Shown: one piece after another, positions 16,847 to 26,223 of the stretch | Numbering within the stretch: position 1 is the first letter of the stretch | How the letters are laid out: each line of letters begins with the position of its first letter | From: Pseudonocardia broussonetiae | Lineage (GTDB): Bacteria > Actinomycetota > Actinomycetes > Mycobacteriales > Pseudonocardiaceae | Direction: 5' to 3' | Length of the DNA stretch: 64,000 nt | Assembly (NCBI RefSeq): GCF_013155125.1 | Contig: NZ_CP053564.1 | Span: 4,161,501-4,225,500 of the forward strand | The notes under the pieces: generated by a model | What the model saw: the letters and a program-made list of their open reading frames with translations, nothing else | The model's database searches: none | What the model was told of the DNA's origin: nothing | Translations under genes and position numbers: made by a program

Positions 16847-17995
16847 TTACCGCGACGCGGGCGTCAGGACGGCAACCTTGATCACGCGGCCGGACCTGCG
16901 CTCGTAGTCGGCGAAGAACGGGGCCGTCGCCAGCACCACGTCCGACCACAGCGCGTCGCGCTCAGCCCGGTCGGGCACGCGCACGGCGACATCGGTGACG
17001 GTGCCCCGGATCTGGACCTGCGCGGTGGACGTCGCGGCGAGGTTGCGGATCCACTGCGGCTCGGCCTCGGCCCCGCCCGACGAGGCGGCGACGAGGTAGC
17101 CGCCGCGGTGCGGGAAGTAGGCGACCACGACGGTGTGCGGCACCCCGGTCCGCCGCCCGGGCACGGTGAGGAGCAGGGCGGGCAGGCCCTTGGCGGTGCC
17201 GCCGACCCGGCCGTCGGTCCGGCGGTAGAGCCCGACGGCGGCGGCGTTGGCCCGGCGGAGCACGGCGGGTAGGACGCGGCTCGACACTCCGCCTCGTGCC
17301 CGGGAGCGGGGGTTCGCCGCCCGCGGCAGGTTCCTGCGGACCTGCTGCATGTGGCGGGTGTAGCGGCGCCGTCCGACGACCCGCCAGTACAGCCGGATCG
17401 GCAGGGGGAGGTCGCCCATCATCATGGCCGTCTCGGCGGGGGTGGCGGTCTCCTCCAACTGGCCCGTCGCGATGAGCTTCTCGTCGTCGGTGAACCCCGC
17501 GAACGCGCGCTCACCGACCTCTTGCCACTCAGCCGGGGTGATGTGCGCCCGGATGATCGGGAGGATCTGAGACTCCTCCTCGTCGAGGTGCTCGCCGAGC
17601 GCGACGCCGAGTCCGTCGATCGCCGCGGCGAGTGCCTCGTTCGCCGCCGGGGCCTCGCGCCACGGCACGAGCAGCGTGCGGACCTCCGTGGTGAGCGCGG
17701 CGACGCCGTCGTGCTGGGCCTGCATCCGGGCCACCAGCTCGGCGTTCGGTGTGGCGCGCTCCAGTAGGCGCGGCCAGATGTGCTCGTCCTCGGCGGTGTG
17801 GTGGTGGTGAAGGCCGTTGAGGTGGAAGTCGGCGTGCCCGGCGACCAGCGCAGCGTGGCGGGTGTCGCCGGCCGGGGTGTGCCGCACCAGGTCGGCCAGC
17901 TCCTGGAAGCCCCGCCGGAGGATGCGGTGGATCACCACCATGTCCTCGGTCCTGGCCTCCGACCCGGCCTCCGCGGCCCGCTCGCGGGTGCTCAC
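16847..17995 (-). CDS. Hemerythrin domain fused to F420-type deazaflavin-dependent nitroreductase
   Basis: A 382-residue fusion. Residues 15-150 form a hemerythrin-like four-helix bundle with HRIL, HADFHLNGLHHHHTAEDEHIW and HLDEEE, the His/Glu set for a diiron site. Residues 235-382 match the DDN family (split beta-barrel flavin/F420 binding), with LLLTVPGRRTGVPHTVVVAYF and YLVAASSGGAEAEPQWIRNL. The two domains occur separately in mycobacteria; joined, they suggest O2/NO-linked redox chemistry using F420H2 or FMN, at the membrane face. The GTG overlaps the stop of the ABM-like gene (GTGA). The open frame continues further upstream but overlaps that gene, so it is not used. Confidence 0.88.
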   Translation of the reverse strand: MSTRERAAEAGSEARTEDMVVIHRILRRGFQELADLVRHTPAGDTRHAALVAGHADFHLNGLHHHHTAEDEHIWPRLLERATPNAELVARMQAQHDGVAALTTEVRTLLVPWREAPAANEALAAAIDGLGVALGEHLDEEESQILPIIRAHITPAEWQEVGERAFAGFTDDEKLIATGQLEETATPAETAMMMGDLPLPIRLYWRVVGRRRYTRHMQQVRRNLPRAANPRSRARGGVSSRVLPAVLRRANAAAVGLYRRTDGRVGGTAKGLPALLLTVPGRRTGVPHTVVVAYFPHRGGYLVAASSGGAEAEPQWIRNLAATSTAQVQIRGTVTDVAVRVPDRAERDALWSDVVLATAPFFADYERRSGRVIKVAVLTPASR

Positions 17996-18291
17996 CGCGA
18001 TCCAGCCGGGGCAGGCGCGGGGTAGACGTCGACGGCCTCGAAACCGACGATGGTCGTGCGGTCGTCGGGCACGACACCGACCTCCAGGAACGCGGGGTGC
18101 AGCCGCTCGGCGACGAAGCGATCGGCGTCGGCCTGCGTGGCCCAGATCTCGACGGCCAGCACAGCGCCATCGGCCTCGCCGACTACCGCGTGGAGCAGGC
18201 CGTCCGGGCGTTCGTCGCCCAGCGCGGCCGAGAACGCCCGGACCTGTTGCATGGTTGTTCCTGGACTGCGGGTGAAAGTGGCGTAGGTCAT
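17992..18291 (-). CDS. ABM-like (antibiotic biosynthesis monooxygenase fold) small protein
   Basis: A 99-residue protein with the dimeric alpha/beta-barrel pattern: HAVVGEADGAVLAVEIWATQADADRFVAERLHPAFLEVG. Such proteins are small oxygenases or signal-type stress proteins; no heme-binding His is evident. It starts with ATG 45 nt after the LAL regulator gene stop and overlaps the hemerythrin fusion. A related redox role is inferred from that coupling. Confidence 0.68.
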   Translation of the reverse strand: MTYATFTRSPGTTMQQVRAFSAALGDERPDGLLHAVVGEADGAVLAVEIWATQADADRFVAERLHPAFLEVGVVPDDRTTIVGFEAVDVYPAPAPAGSR

Positions 18292-18336
18292 GGGCGCGGA
18301 CGTTAAGGAGCCCGGCGCGCAGTGCCATCCGGCGAA

Positions 18337-21213
18337 CTACTCCGTCGCGGTACTCATGTTTCCCCGCGCGGCCACCCACGCCGCGATCTGGCTGCGGTTG
18401 GCGAAGCCGAGTTTGGTGAGGATGTGCTGAACGTGGTTCTCAGCAGTCCGCTCCGAGATGAACAGTGCCGCGGCGATCTCCCGGTTGGTTAGCCCCCGGG
18501 CCACGCAGCCCGCGACCTCGTCCTCCCGGCGGGTCAGCCCGGCCGCGCCGGTGTCCCAGGTCGCGCCCCACTCGGCCAGGTCGCGCTGGAACGGCTCCAT
18601 CCCCAGCACGAGCGCGTCGCCGTGCCATTCCCGCGCGACGGCCCGGGACTTCCGGTGGTCGTCGGGCCTCCCGCGGCGGGTCAGCGCGGCCGCCAGGCCG
18701 TGTGCCGCTTCGACGGCGTACCCGCGCGCACCGCTGTCCCGCGCCACCTGCAGCGCGTTCTCGAGATCCCCGACGGCGTCGTCGAGCCTGCCGAGGTGCC
18801 GTGCGGCCTGGCCGAGGTACAGCTCGACCGGTCCGCCGTAGTAGGCGACCGCGTTGCCGGAGACGACATGGCGTCCCCGGTGCGGGTCGAGCAGTCCCCG
18901 CAGCGCCGCGACCTCGTCGTCGGCGCCGACCCGGATCGCGATGCGCACCCCGACCGCGTAGAAGTTCAGCGCGAAGAACGGCGGGGTGCGCCACGTGCCC
19001 GCCGGTCCTGCCGCCCGGAACTTGGCCCTGGCCGCGTCGAGATGCCCGGCTGTGGCGAGCAGCGCCGCCGGAGCCAGCAGGTTCATGATCTGGAAGCCGT
19101 GCCCGGGTGTCGCGGGATCACCGGGGCCTGCGGCGAGCATCTCGACGATGTGCGGTGCGCGGGGGTCCACCCCCGTGTGGTGGTCGACGGCGTTGAGCAG
19201 CGCGTGCCGGACGGGCACCGCCGCCGGGTACCGCAGCGCGGCGACCGCAGCGAACGCGGCGTCCGCACAGCTTCGGGCCTCGGTGAACCGCCCTTGGGCC
19301 TGCGCCAGTGCGGCCTCGTAGCGCCACAGCATCCACCGCGTCAGCGGCCCGCCCGACCGCTCCGACCACCACCGGAACCGTTCGAGCTCCGCGGCCACCC
19401 CGGCCAGGTCACCATGCGCGAAGCAGATGTCGATGCGCCACTCGTGCGCCGTCGCCCGCAACGCGGCGTCACCGGAGTCGCCGGCGATCGCGAGCAGCTG
19501 GTCCGCCAGGTCGACGCGCTCAGCGAGCTGCTCGGGTCCGCTGCGGATGAGGTGCCGGGCATGCAGGGCGGCGACCGTCGCGGCCGGGTCGCCGCAGCGG
19601 TTCGCCTCGTCGATGGCGGCGCGGCTCGCAGCGGCCGCTGCGTGCATGTCCCCTGTGGCCATCGCCGCGTCCGCCAGTCGGGCGAGCAGCCGGACCCTGG
19701 TGGGGTCGGGCCGGCCTTTACCCAGGCTTGCCAGCGCGTTCTCGCACAGGGTACGCAGCGCCTGGTCTACGTCGGGCACGCCCGTGACCTCCGGCAGCAG
19801 GGCGGCCTCGGCGGCCAGGTCCGATCGACCCATCCGGATGGCGACCTCGACGGCCAGCCGGACGGTCTCGCGGGTCCGCACCGGGTCGGCCGACTGCTGC
19901 AGGGCACGGGCGAGGCTGAGCAGCAGCCCGAACCGCTCCGCATCGGGGAGATCGGTCGACGAGACGTCCAGCGCGAGGCGATAGAGCCGGGCCGCCTCCT
20001 CGTACGCGAGTCTGCGCATGGCCTCCGCGGCGGCCAGCTCCGCCCAGCGCGCCGCCCGGTCGCCGACCGCGGCCGCGGCCCAGTGCCGGGCCAGGTCGGC
20101 CAGGTGCTCCTCGAGCGCGCCTGCGTGGAACGCCTCAACCGCCTCGGCGGCGGCCCGATGCATGCGGATCCGGTCCCGCTCGGGGAGCCCGGCCTCCACG
20201 GCGTCGCGCACCAGCGCGTGTACGAAACGGTGCTGCCCTGGCACGCCTGCCGGCTCGACGAGGCCGGCGCGGACCGCCTCGTCCAGCGGGTCGAGGCACC
20301 GCAGCACCAGCCTGCCGATCACGGCGGCGACCACCGCGATGGAGAACTCCCGGCCTACGATCGCGGCCGCCCGCAGCTGATGGCGACACCGCGGGGTGAG
20401 CGCGTCCATCCGGCGCGTGATCGCCTCCCGCACGCTGTCCGGGATCCGCCAGGTGCCCAGCGTTCTCGCCAGCTCGCTGACAAAGAACGGATTGCCTGCG
20501 GTGAGTTCGTGCACCCGCTCGACCAGCTCGGGCGCTACCGCCGCACCGGTCGCGGCGGCGAGCTGTCGCGCGACATCGTCGATCGTCAGGCCGCGCAGAT
20601 CGACCCGGACGGCCGCAGGCTCGCGGATCAGCTCGGCCACTGCCGCCGCCCGTTCCATCTCGGTGTCGCGGAAGGTACCGAGCACGAGCAGCCTCGCGGG
20701 CTCTGGATCGCCGACCAGGTGGCGCAGCAATAGCAAGGAGGGCCGGTCCGCCCAGTGCAGATCGTCGAGCACGACGACCAACCCACGCTCGGCGGCGACC
20801 GCGCGAACGAACCGGCTGACGGCGTCGAACACCTGGAACCGCTGCTCTGCACCCCCGCTGCGGGCACGCCCGGCCTCCGCGGGGAAAACCTCGGGCGCCA
20901 CCACCGCCAAGTCCGTCGCCACCTGAAGCTCGCCGGCGATGCGCTGCGCGTCGGCGACCCGGCTCGCCGCCCGCAGCACCTGTCGCCAGAGCCAAAACGG
21001 TGGTGCCCCGTCGGCTTCGGAGGCGCGCCCCCACAACGCGAGCGCTCCCCGTTCGGAGGCCCGTGTCGCGAACTCCTCGGCCAGTCGCGTCTTTCCCACG
21101 CCCGGCTCGCCCGAGCAGAGCACGAGCCGACGCTGCCCCGCATGAGCCTCCGCCAGCCATCCATCGAGCAGCGTCATCTCCCGGTCCCGTCCCAGTAGCT
21201 CGCCGCCCGCCAT
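18337..21213 (-). CDS. LuxR-family ATPase regulator (LAL type)
   Basis: A 958-residue transcription regulator. The N-terminal AAA/NACHT-like ATPase has Walker A EPGVGKTRL near residue 35 and Walker B LVVVLDDLHWAD near residue 145. A long TPR-like helical region follows. The C-terminal LuxR helix-turn-helix reads LTRREDEVAGCVARGLTNREIAAALFISERTAENHVQHILTKLG in pieces from about residue 890. LAL proteins activate catabolic or secondary-metabolite operons. The ATG has GGAGGGG. Downstream genes on the same strand (ABM-like, hemerythrin fusion, two membrane proteins) are its likely targets or co-transcribed partners. No effector is predictable. Confidence 0.92.
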   Translation of the reverse strand: MAGGELLGRDREMTLLDGWLAEAHAGQRRLVLCSGEPGVGKTRLAEEFATRASERGALALWGRASEADGAPPFWLWRQVLRAASRVADAQRIAGELQVATDLAVVAPEVFPAEAGRARSGGAEQRFQVFDAVSRFVRAVAAERGLVVVLDDLHWADRPSLLLLRHLVGDPEPARLLVLGTFRDTEMERAAAVAELIREPAAVRVDLRGLTIDDVARQLAAATGAAVAPELVERVHELTAGNPFFVSELARTLGTWRIPDSVREAITRRMDALTPRCRHQLRAAAIVGREFSIAVVAAVIGRLVLRCLDPLDEAVRAGLVEPAGVPGQHRFVHALVRDAVEAGLPERDRIRMHRAAAEAVEAFHAGALEEHLADLARHWAAAAVGDRAARWAELAAAEAMRRLAYEEAARLYRLALDVSSTDLPDAERFGLLLSLARALQQSADPVRTRETVRLAVEVAIRMGRSDLAAEAALLPEVTGVPDVDQALRTLCENALASLGKGRPDPTRVRLLARLADAAMATGDMHAAAAASRAAIDEANRCGDPAATVAALHARHLIRSGPEQLAERVDLADQLLAIAGDSGDAALRATAHEWRIDICFAHGDLAGVAAELERFRWWSERSGGPLTRWMLWRYEAALAQAQGRFTEARSCADAAFAAVAALRYPAAVPVRHALLNAVDHHTGVDPRAPHIVEMLAAGPGDPATPGHGFQIMNLLAPAALLATAGHLDAARAKFRAAGPAGTWRTPPFFALNFYAVGVRIAIRVGADDEVAALRGLLDPHRGRHVVSGNAVAYYGGPVELYLGQAARHLGRLDDAVGDLENALQVARDSGARGYAVEAAHGLAAALTRRGRPDDHRKSRAVAREWHGDALVLGMEPFQRDLAEWGATWDTGAAGLTRREDEVAGCVARGLTNREIAAALFISERTAENHVQHILTKLGFANRSQIAAWVAARGNMSTATE

Positions 21214-21742
21214 CGCCCCTCCTCGCAGGCGGTCAGTCTCGACTGGGGCCCCAGCATCGGCAAGGAGTCACTCTCGCTGAGCTTCGTCGCGATCGACGGC
21301 CGCGTGGGGCCGACATGAGTGGGACGGCGCCGATTCTCCCGACAACTTCGGTCGCCCACAGAGGGCCAGTTGGCACCAGGCGAGCTAGATCGCTGGTGAC
21401 ATCCCGGGTGGAGCCGATTTCGGCCTCGACCATCGACGAATGATCAACACCGGTATGACACGGCCGGTCCGGACGGCACACGCCAACCCGGTGAACAGCA
21501 ACATCCCGCGGACCGCTGCGAGGGTGGGAGACAATTCCACGCGGTGCATCCGCTGCCGCCGCCGCCGTCGTCGGGCGGGCGGGCGGGCGCAGGGTCCCGC
21601 GGACCGAAGTCTGACCTGCGGAGCGGTGGGCCTGTTGTGCGCGCCGTAGGCCGTGATCGGCGTGCAGGCGTGCAGCCAGCATCGTGGCTGCGACGTCGGC
21701 CGGTCGCCGGGCGGGAGGAGCCCGCGCAGGTAGCGTCGAGGC
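21214..21742. other. Intergenic region with a duplicated gene tail
   Basis: No intact gene is seen. The right part holds a 43-nt copy of the end of the 9189-10493 gene (see 21611). Elsewhere only low-complexity reading frames occur. The LAL regulator promoter should lie at the left edge. Confidence 0.5.
21611..21649 (+). pseudogene. Detached C-terminal codons of the 9189-10493 membrane protein
   Basis: Bases 21611-21653 match the 3' end and flank of the membrane protein gene (10457-10499) at about 39 of 43 positions. It reads LTCGAVGLLCAP then TAG, against LTCGAVGLVFAP then TAG. Nothing homologous precedes it. This looks like the scar of a recombination or deletion that removed a second copy of the metal operon. 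Confidence 0.6.
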
Positions 21743-22608
21743 ATGGGCTCAGCCGAGGGGAACACGCCGGCCGGGTGGGGCCGGTTCACGCGCGGTGCGA
21801 CCCGCCCGGATCGAAGCAGCCGGCCCCGACGTATCCGCCGAACCCACCGCTCGGGCATCCCGACCCGCAGGCCCACGGCAGACCCGAGCCGGTCGCCGGC
21901 GCATCGCCGCCGCCGGCTTTGACACGCGGCTACCCGGGCCACCGCAGCGCCGCCACCGCTGGGGCCTCGGCGCCTTCCTGCTCGCCGAGCTGGTGTTCCT
22001 CGGCGTCTCGGCCCTGGTCGCCCCGCTTGTTGCGGGGGAGAACCCGAGCGCGGTCGCGCTGGGCACGGCCCTCGCGGTGCCGACCGTGCTCGCCGCGGCG
22101 GTAGCGCTGCTCATCACCTGGCTGCGCGGCAACGGTCCGAAGGCCGACCTCGGCCTGGTGTGGTCGAGGCGCGACCTCGAGATCGGTCTGGCGTTCGGGG
22201 TCGGGGGCCTGGTCCTCGGGCTCGTCGCGACCGCGGTTTTCGTCGCGATCGTCGGGCCGGACGAGACGTCCGCGGTGGGCGACCTCTTCGGCGGTCAGCG
22301 CGCCGCACCCGCCGCCGCGGTGCTGATCATGCTGATCGTCGTTCTCGTGGCGCCGGTCTGCGAGGAGATCCTCTACCGCGGCATGCTGTGGGGCGCGCTG
22401 GAGAGACTGGGCGCGGGGCGCTGGGTGGCCTTCGGTGTCGTGACGGTGACCTTCTCGTTGGCGCACTTCGAGATCACCCGCATGCCGCTGCTGCTGGTCA
22501 TCTCGATCCCTCTCGGCCTCGCCCGGCTGTACACCGGGCGGTTGCTGGCCAGCATCGTGGCCCATCAGAGCGCTGCTGTCGAAGCTGCTCGACGCGACGA
22601 ACGACTGA
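21743..22608 (+). pseudogene. CPBP intramembrane protease gene with several frameshifts
   Basis: The core (22000-22570) encodes a CPBP/Abi-family membrane protease: helices, EEILYRGMLWGAL with the Glu-Glu and Arg, FSLAHF and IVAHQ. The natural start seems to be MGSAEGNTPAGWG at 21743, but the Pro-rich cytoplasmic tail continues in a second frame (PGSKQPAPTYPPNPPLG) and the membrane part in a third. After IVAHQ the expected NN is missing and the likely end ALLSKLLDATND-stop is in yet another frame, ending at 22608. The uninterrupted core frame instead runs antisense into the next gene. At least three lesions make it a decayed gene unless the sequence has errors. Confidence 0.65.
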
Positions 22609-22656
22609 GGCAGCGCGGGCAGCGCTCCCGCGGGCGCCGCCCCGTGGCCCTGAGGT

Positions 22657-23718
22657 TCAGCCGAGCTGCTCGGCGAGCCAACTCGCGTCCCGGCCCACCC
22701 ATCCGACGAGCGCCGAACCACGGGTGTGCAGCCACGGCAGCCCCAGCACCCCGAGACCCGGCACCGGGCTCACGCCGCGGCGGTGCAGCGGCCAGCCGTC
22801 CGCGCCGACCGCTTCGGTGGGCAACCACGTGTAGTCGGGTCGGTACCCGGTGGCCCAGACCACCGCGTCCACCTGCTGCCGGTCGCCGCCGGTGAGGGAA
22901 ACGGTGTCCCCGTCAACCCCGGTGAGGCGGCCGGTGAGCCGTACGCCGCGCCGGGCGACGTCCGGCAGCCGGGTGCCGATCAGCGCCTCCGTCGTCGCCA
23001 GTCGCCTGCCGAGCCGGGACCCGACGGTGATGTCCATGATGTGGGTGCGGGTCAACCAGAAGAACAGGTCCCGGCCGGCGACGTGTTGGGGCAGCCTCGG
23101 CTGCCGGGTACCGACGGCCAGCGTGACGTCGTGCGTCTCCGCGAGCTCGGTGGCGATCTGGGCGCCCGAGTTCCCCGCCCCGACGACCACCACCCGCCCG
23201 TCCGGGAGCTGGGCCGGGTTGCGGTACTCGCCCGAGTGCAGCTGCACCACCCGCGGCGCGAGGTCGACGCCCACCCGGGGAATGGCGGGTACCTGGAACG
23301 GTCCGGTCGCGGCCACCACCCGGCCGGCCCGCACGGTGCCCCGGTTCGTCGTCAGCACGAATCCCGGACCGGCGGGGTCGCGGATCAGCCGTTCCACGCG
23401 GGTGCCGGAGCGCACCGGCAGCTCGAACTGGGCCGCGTACCGCCTGAGGTAGGACGCGACGTCGTCCTTGCCGGGATACGCGTCGGGAGGTCCGGGGAAC
23501 GGGAGCCCGGGCAGCGCGGTGTGCCGGGCCGGAGTGAACAGGCGAAGTGAGTCCCAGCGGGAGTCCCAGCTGGCCCCGACGCGGTCGGCGGCGTCGAGGA
23601 GGACGAAGTCCCTCCCGCCCCGCAGCCCACGTCGGGTCAGTGCGTGTCCCATGGCCAGGCCGGCCTGACCGCCGCCCACCACGGCGACGGCGACCTGCTC
23701 TGCGGTTGGCTCGTTCAC
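22657..23718 (-). CDS. Flavin-containing monooxygenase-like oxidoreductase
   Basis: A 353-residue cytoplasmic flavoenzyme. FAD-binding VAVVGGGQAGLAMGHAL is at the N-terminus, followed by DRVGASWDSRWDSLRLFTPARH, then NADPH-binding VVVVGAGNSGAQIATELAE near residue 185 and VWATGYRPDY near residue 310. This is the layout of the CzcO/TrkA-like putative flavoprotein group. Substrate unknown. The GTG start has GGAGG eight bases upstream; the frame is open to 23880 but without a ribosome site. It has no co-directional neighbour, so it is monocistronic. Confidence 0.87.
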   Translation of the reverse strand: MNEPTAEQVAVAVVGGGQAGLAMGHALTRRGLRGGRDFVLLDAADRVGASWDSRWDSLRLFTPARHTALPGLPFPGPPDAYPGKDDVASYLRRYAAQFELPVRSGTRVERLIRDPAGPGFVLTTNRGTVRAGRVVAATGPFQVPAIPRVGVDLAPRVVQLHSGEYRNPAQLPDGRVVVVGAGNSGAQIATELAETHDVTLAVGTRQPRLPQHVAGRDLFFWLTRTHIMDITVGSRLGRRLATTEALIGTRLPDVARRGVRLTGRLTGVDGDTVSLTGGDRQQVDAVVWATGYRPDYTWLPTEAVGADGWPLHRRGVSPVPGLGVLGLPWLHTRGSALVGWVGRDASWLAEQLG

Positions 23719-24259
23719 GGGTTGTCCTCCGGCTGGCGGTCTGGGGCGGTACTTGGTGGTACTGGCGGCGGCGATCATGACGCCGTAAGGGCTTCGCGCG
23801 CACGGTGCGTTGCGCGAGTGTCCGCGAATGACGTTCATGGCAGTCGCGGAACTCCATGGCGACCCGGGGCGGCGGTGCACGGATCGGCGTCAAGGAACCG
23901 GAACCACCCAGTCTCGCCCACGCCATCTGAGCCGAGCTCGCGGTCCATCGAACAGCCGCCGATCAGCGGGGTCTCGACCATCAAGCTTGTCTGTCGACCT
24001 CGGGTCGGTAGGGCTGTCGACTCTGCCCGACGCTTCACCTCCCCTGCCAAGGGCGGCTGCCCGGCCCGATCCGAGTGAGACCGCCCGGCGAGATCATCTC
24101 GACGCGATCGCCGCAGACGCGATGCGGTCTCACGTCGATCGAGCGAACACCCGGGACCTTGGCGCTCGGCGGGCGTCGGGCGGGTGAGCCGCGCCCCACC
24201 GCGTCCAGGCGGGGCCGCCAGGCGCTCGGCCGGGCGAATCTCGACCTTCGGAGGTCATC
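23719..24259. other. Intergenic region at the left side of the mobile island
   Basis: About 540 bp with no gene that I can support. It should hold the promoters of the flavoprotein gene and the DUF932 gene. The left boundary of the island probably falls here, but no attachment-site repeat was recognised. Confidence 0.4.
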
Positions 24260-25408
24260 GTGACCAGCACCGACTCGTTCTTGACCGCCCGCCACGCGAC
24301 CGTTGCCGATCTGGTGGCGCTGCTGCAGGCCCAGCACGCCGCGAAGCTCGACGTCGTCGCGTCCGCCTGCCACCTCCTCGCTCAGAACGGCCGTCTGAGG
24401 CTGATCGGGGTCGGCGAGCCGCACCTCACCGCGGACGGCGTCACGGTCGGCGAGACCTTGCTCCGTCCGAACGCGACCGCCGACGCGGGCATCGCGGAGA
24501 AATTGGGCATCCCGCTGCCCTACCTGCGGCGGCTGCGCGCGGAGCAGGTCGGCCTCTACGACGCCAACGTCAACACCTGGCTCGGCGAGGAGCCGGACCG
24601 GCGGTTCCTCATCCGCGGCCTGCACGACCCGGACGGTGGGACCGGGGTGGCGCGGGCGTTCCTGTCGGATTCCTACCGCATGGTGGACAACCTCGACGTA
24701 CTGATGGCCGTACTGGAGGGCATCCGCACCGCCGGCGTGCCGGTCGACATCGCCGGTTGCGATCTGACCGAGCGCCGCATGTATGTGAAGGTCCGCGCCC
24801 CGCAGGTCGCCGAGTACGCCCCTGAGTTGCTGGCCGGGTACCGCTCCCCGTTCACCGGGGCGCGGGGTGCGGACAACCCGGTGGTGTTCGCCGGGTTCGT
24901 GGTGTCGAACTCCGAGACCGGGCACGGTTCGTTCTCGCTGACCCCGCAGCTCACGGTCCAGGTCTGCGACAACGGCATGACCATCACGAAGGACGCTGTC
25001 CGCGAGGTCCACCTCGGTGGCCGGCTGTCCGACGGTGTGGTGCGCTGGTCGGCCGATACCCAGGACGCCGTACTCGACCTGGTCGTGAAGCAGGCCCGCG
25101 ACGCCGTGGCCACGTTCCTGGACCACGGCTACGTCCGGGCGAAACTCGCCGAGATCACCCGTGACGCCGAGGTCGCGATCGGCGACCCGGCCGCGACGTT
25201 GGAGCATGTCGGGAAGGCGCTGCGGTTCACCGCCGAGGCGCAGGCCACGATCCTGGCCCACTTCATCTCCGGCTCCGACATCACCTCCGGAGGCGTCCTG
25301 CACGCTGTCACCTCGGCCGCGCAGACCCTCGACGACGCCGACGCCGCGCACGACCTGGAGCGCCACGGGCTACGCGCGATGGCCCTGGCCGCCGCCCACG
25401 CGGCATAG
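24260..25408 (+). CDS. DUF932 family protein (plasmid/phage recombination-associated)
   Basis: A 382-residue protein of the DUF932 (phage/plasmid-like, LGT_TIGR03299-type) family. Landmarks are GIPLPYLRRL, a run of RFLIRGL and AFLSDSYRMVDNLDVLMAVL, then a beta-rich mid-domain with FAGFVVSNSETGHGSFSLTPQL. DUF932 proteins are conserved on actinobacterial plasmids and integrative elements; their activity is undefined. The GTG start has GGAGG five bases before it. It opens the plus-strand island block. A strong hairpin follows the stop. A long antisense open frame exists but has no coding character. Confidence 0.85.
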   Translation: MTSTDSFLTARHATVADLVALLQAQHAAKLDVVASACHLLAQNGRLRLIGVGEPHLTADGVTVGETLLRPNATADAGIAEKLGIPLPYLRRLRAEQVGLYDANVNTWLGEEPDRRFLIRGLHDPDGGTGVARAFLSDSYRMVDNLDVLMAVLEGIRTAGVPVDIAGCDLTERRMYVKVRAPQVAEYAPELLAGYRSPFTGARGADNPVVFAGFVVSNSETGHGSFSLTPQLTVQVCDNGMTITKDAVREVHLGGRLSDGVVRWSADTQDAVLDLVVKQARDAVATFLDHGYVRAKLAEITRDAEVAIGDPAATLEHVGKALRFTAEAQATILAHFISGSDITSGGVLHAVTSAAQTLDDADAAHDLERHGLRAMALAAAHAA

Positions 25409-25425
25409 CCACGCATCGATCACGC

Positions 25426-25467
25426 GGCGGGGCCGCGCCCGGGCGAGTCTGCCGGGCCGGCCCCGCC
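25426..25467 (+). terminator. Strong hairpin after the DUF932 gene
   Basis: Outer arms GGCGGGGCCG and CGGCCCCGCC pair perfectly and an inner GCCCGG/CCGGGC stem continues after one bulged base, with a GCGAGTCTG loop. It starts 17 nt after the stop, so it acts as terminator or attenuator before the next gene. Confidence 0.65.
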
Positions 25468-25499
25468 TATCAGCTCATCTCCGAGAAGGGACCACCGTC

Positions 25500-26219
25500 A
25501 TGACCACCATCCAGCACGTGAGCTCGTTCCCGACCATCCCCGCCGGGCAGTTGCGCGTCGGGGACCTCCTCCACCAGCCCAACCACGGCGCCGCCACGTA
25601 CGTCCTCGTGGCCCGGGTCGCCATGGTCGAGGGCGTGGTGCACCTGATGGTGTACGACACCGCACATCCCGACGGCACCCCCGCGAGCTACCGGCCAATG
25701 GACCGGGTGCTGGTGGCGTGCCGGGACTTGATCGAACCCGACGACGGGCTGCGGGCGTGGACCGACGCGAGCTGGCGTCGCGCGCACCGGCGAGGGGCGG
25801 CGATCGCGCTGATGGACCAGATCCGGGCCCGCAGCGTCGGCCTGCCCCCGATCGTCGGTGTCGACGCCGAGATCGACCGATGGCGCGGCCGTGACCCGCT
25901 TCCGCCGCGCGTGGTGCCCGCCGCCGGGGTGGCCGCCCTGCTGGCCGGACCGCAGCCCGACGAGCGCCTGGTGCTGGATGTCGACCAGCCCGGCGTCCGA
26001 GCCGTGCTCGACCTGTTCGTGCAGCTCAAGGGCGTCGAGCAGGACGACGGATCGTGGAACGGCGGGAACGTCGTCGCGATCGTCTCCGAGTGGTTCGCCC
26101 GGTTGGGGATCGAATCCGGACCTCGCGGTCGGCCAGCTCGACGGCCGCGTGATCACGACGGCCCGCCGCTGGGGAGCGCACCACCTGGCCTGCGACGTGG
26201 TGCGGTAGGCGGGCGATGA
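25500..26219 (+). CDS. Island hypothetical protein with a probable C-terminal frameshift
   Basis: A 239-residue protein as it stands, starting at an ATG with GAGAAGGG upstream. The N-terminal half (TIPAGQLRVGDLLHQP, YVLVARVAMVEGVVHLMVYD) looks like a small beta domain; the rest contains VDAEIDRWRGRDPLPPRV and FVQLKGVEQDDGSWNGGNVVAIVSEWFARLG. After residue 205 the frame turns Arg/Pro-rich. One base away it reads NPDLAVGQLDGRVITTARR then WGAHHLACDVVR and a TAG at 26206-26208. The natural gene therefore probably ends at 26208 and carries a one-base lesion near 26118. Function unknown. Confidence 0.6.
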   Translation: MTTIQHVSSFPTIPAGQLRVGDLLHQPNHGAATYVLVARVAMVEGVVHLMVYDTAHPDGTPASYRPMDRVLVACRDLIEPDDGLRAWTDASWRRAHRRGAAIALMDQIRARSVGLPPIVGVDAEIDRWRGRDPLPPRVVPAAGVAALLAGPQPDERLVLDVDQPGVRAVLDLFVQLKGVEQDDGSWNGGNVVAIVSEWFARLGIESGPRGRPARRPRDHDGPPLGSAPPGLRRGAVGGR

Positions 26220-26223
26220 TGCG

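Noticed and set aside
24035..25366. 443-codon minus-strand open frame opposite the DUF932 gene
   Set aside because: It mirrors the codon structure of the real gene; composition is Asp/Gly/Arg/Val-biased without motifs or a ribosome site. The same applies to the long antisense frames at 26672-28291, 38278-39375 and 49053-52019.
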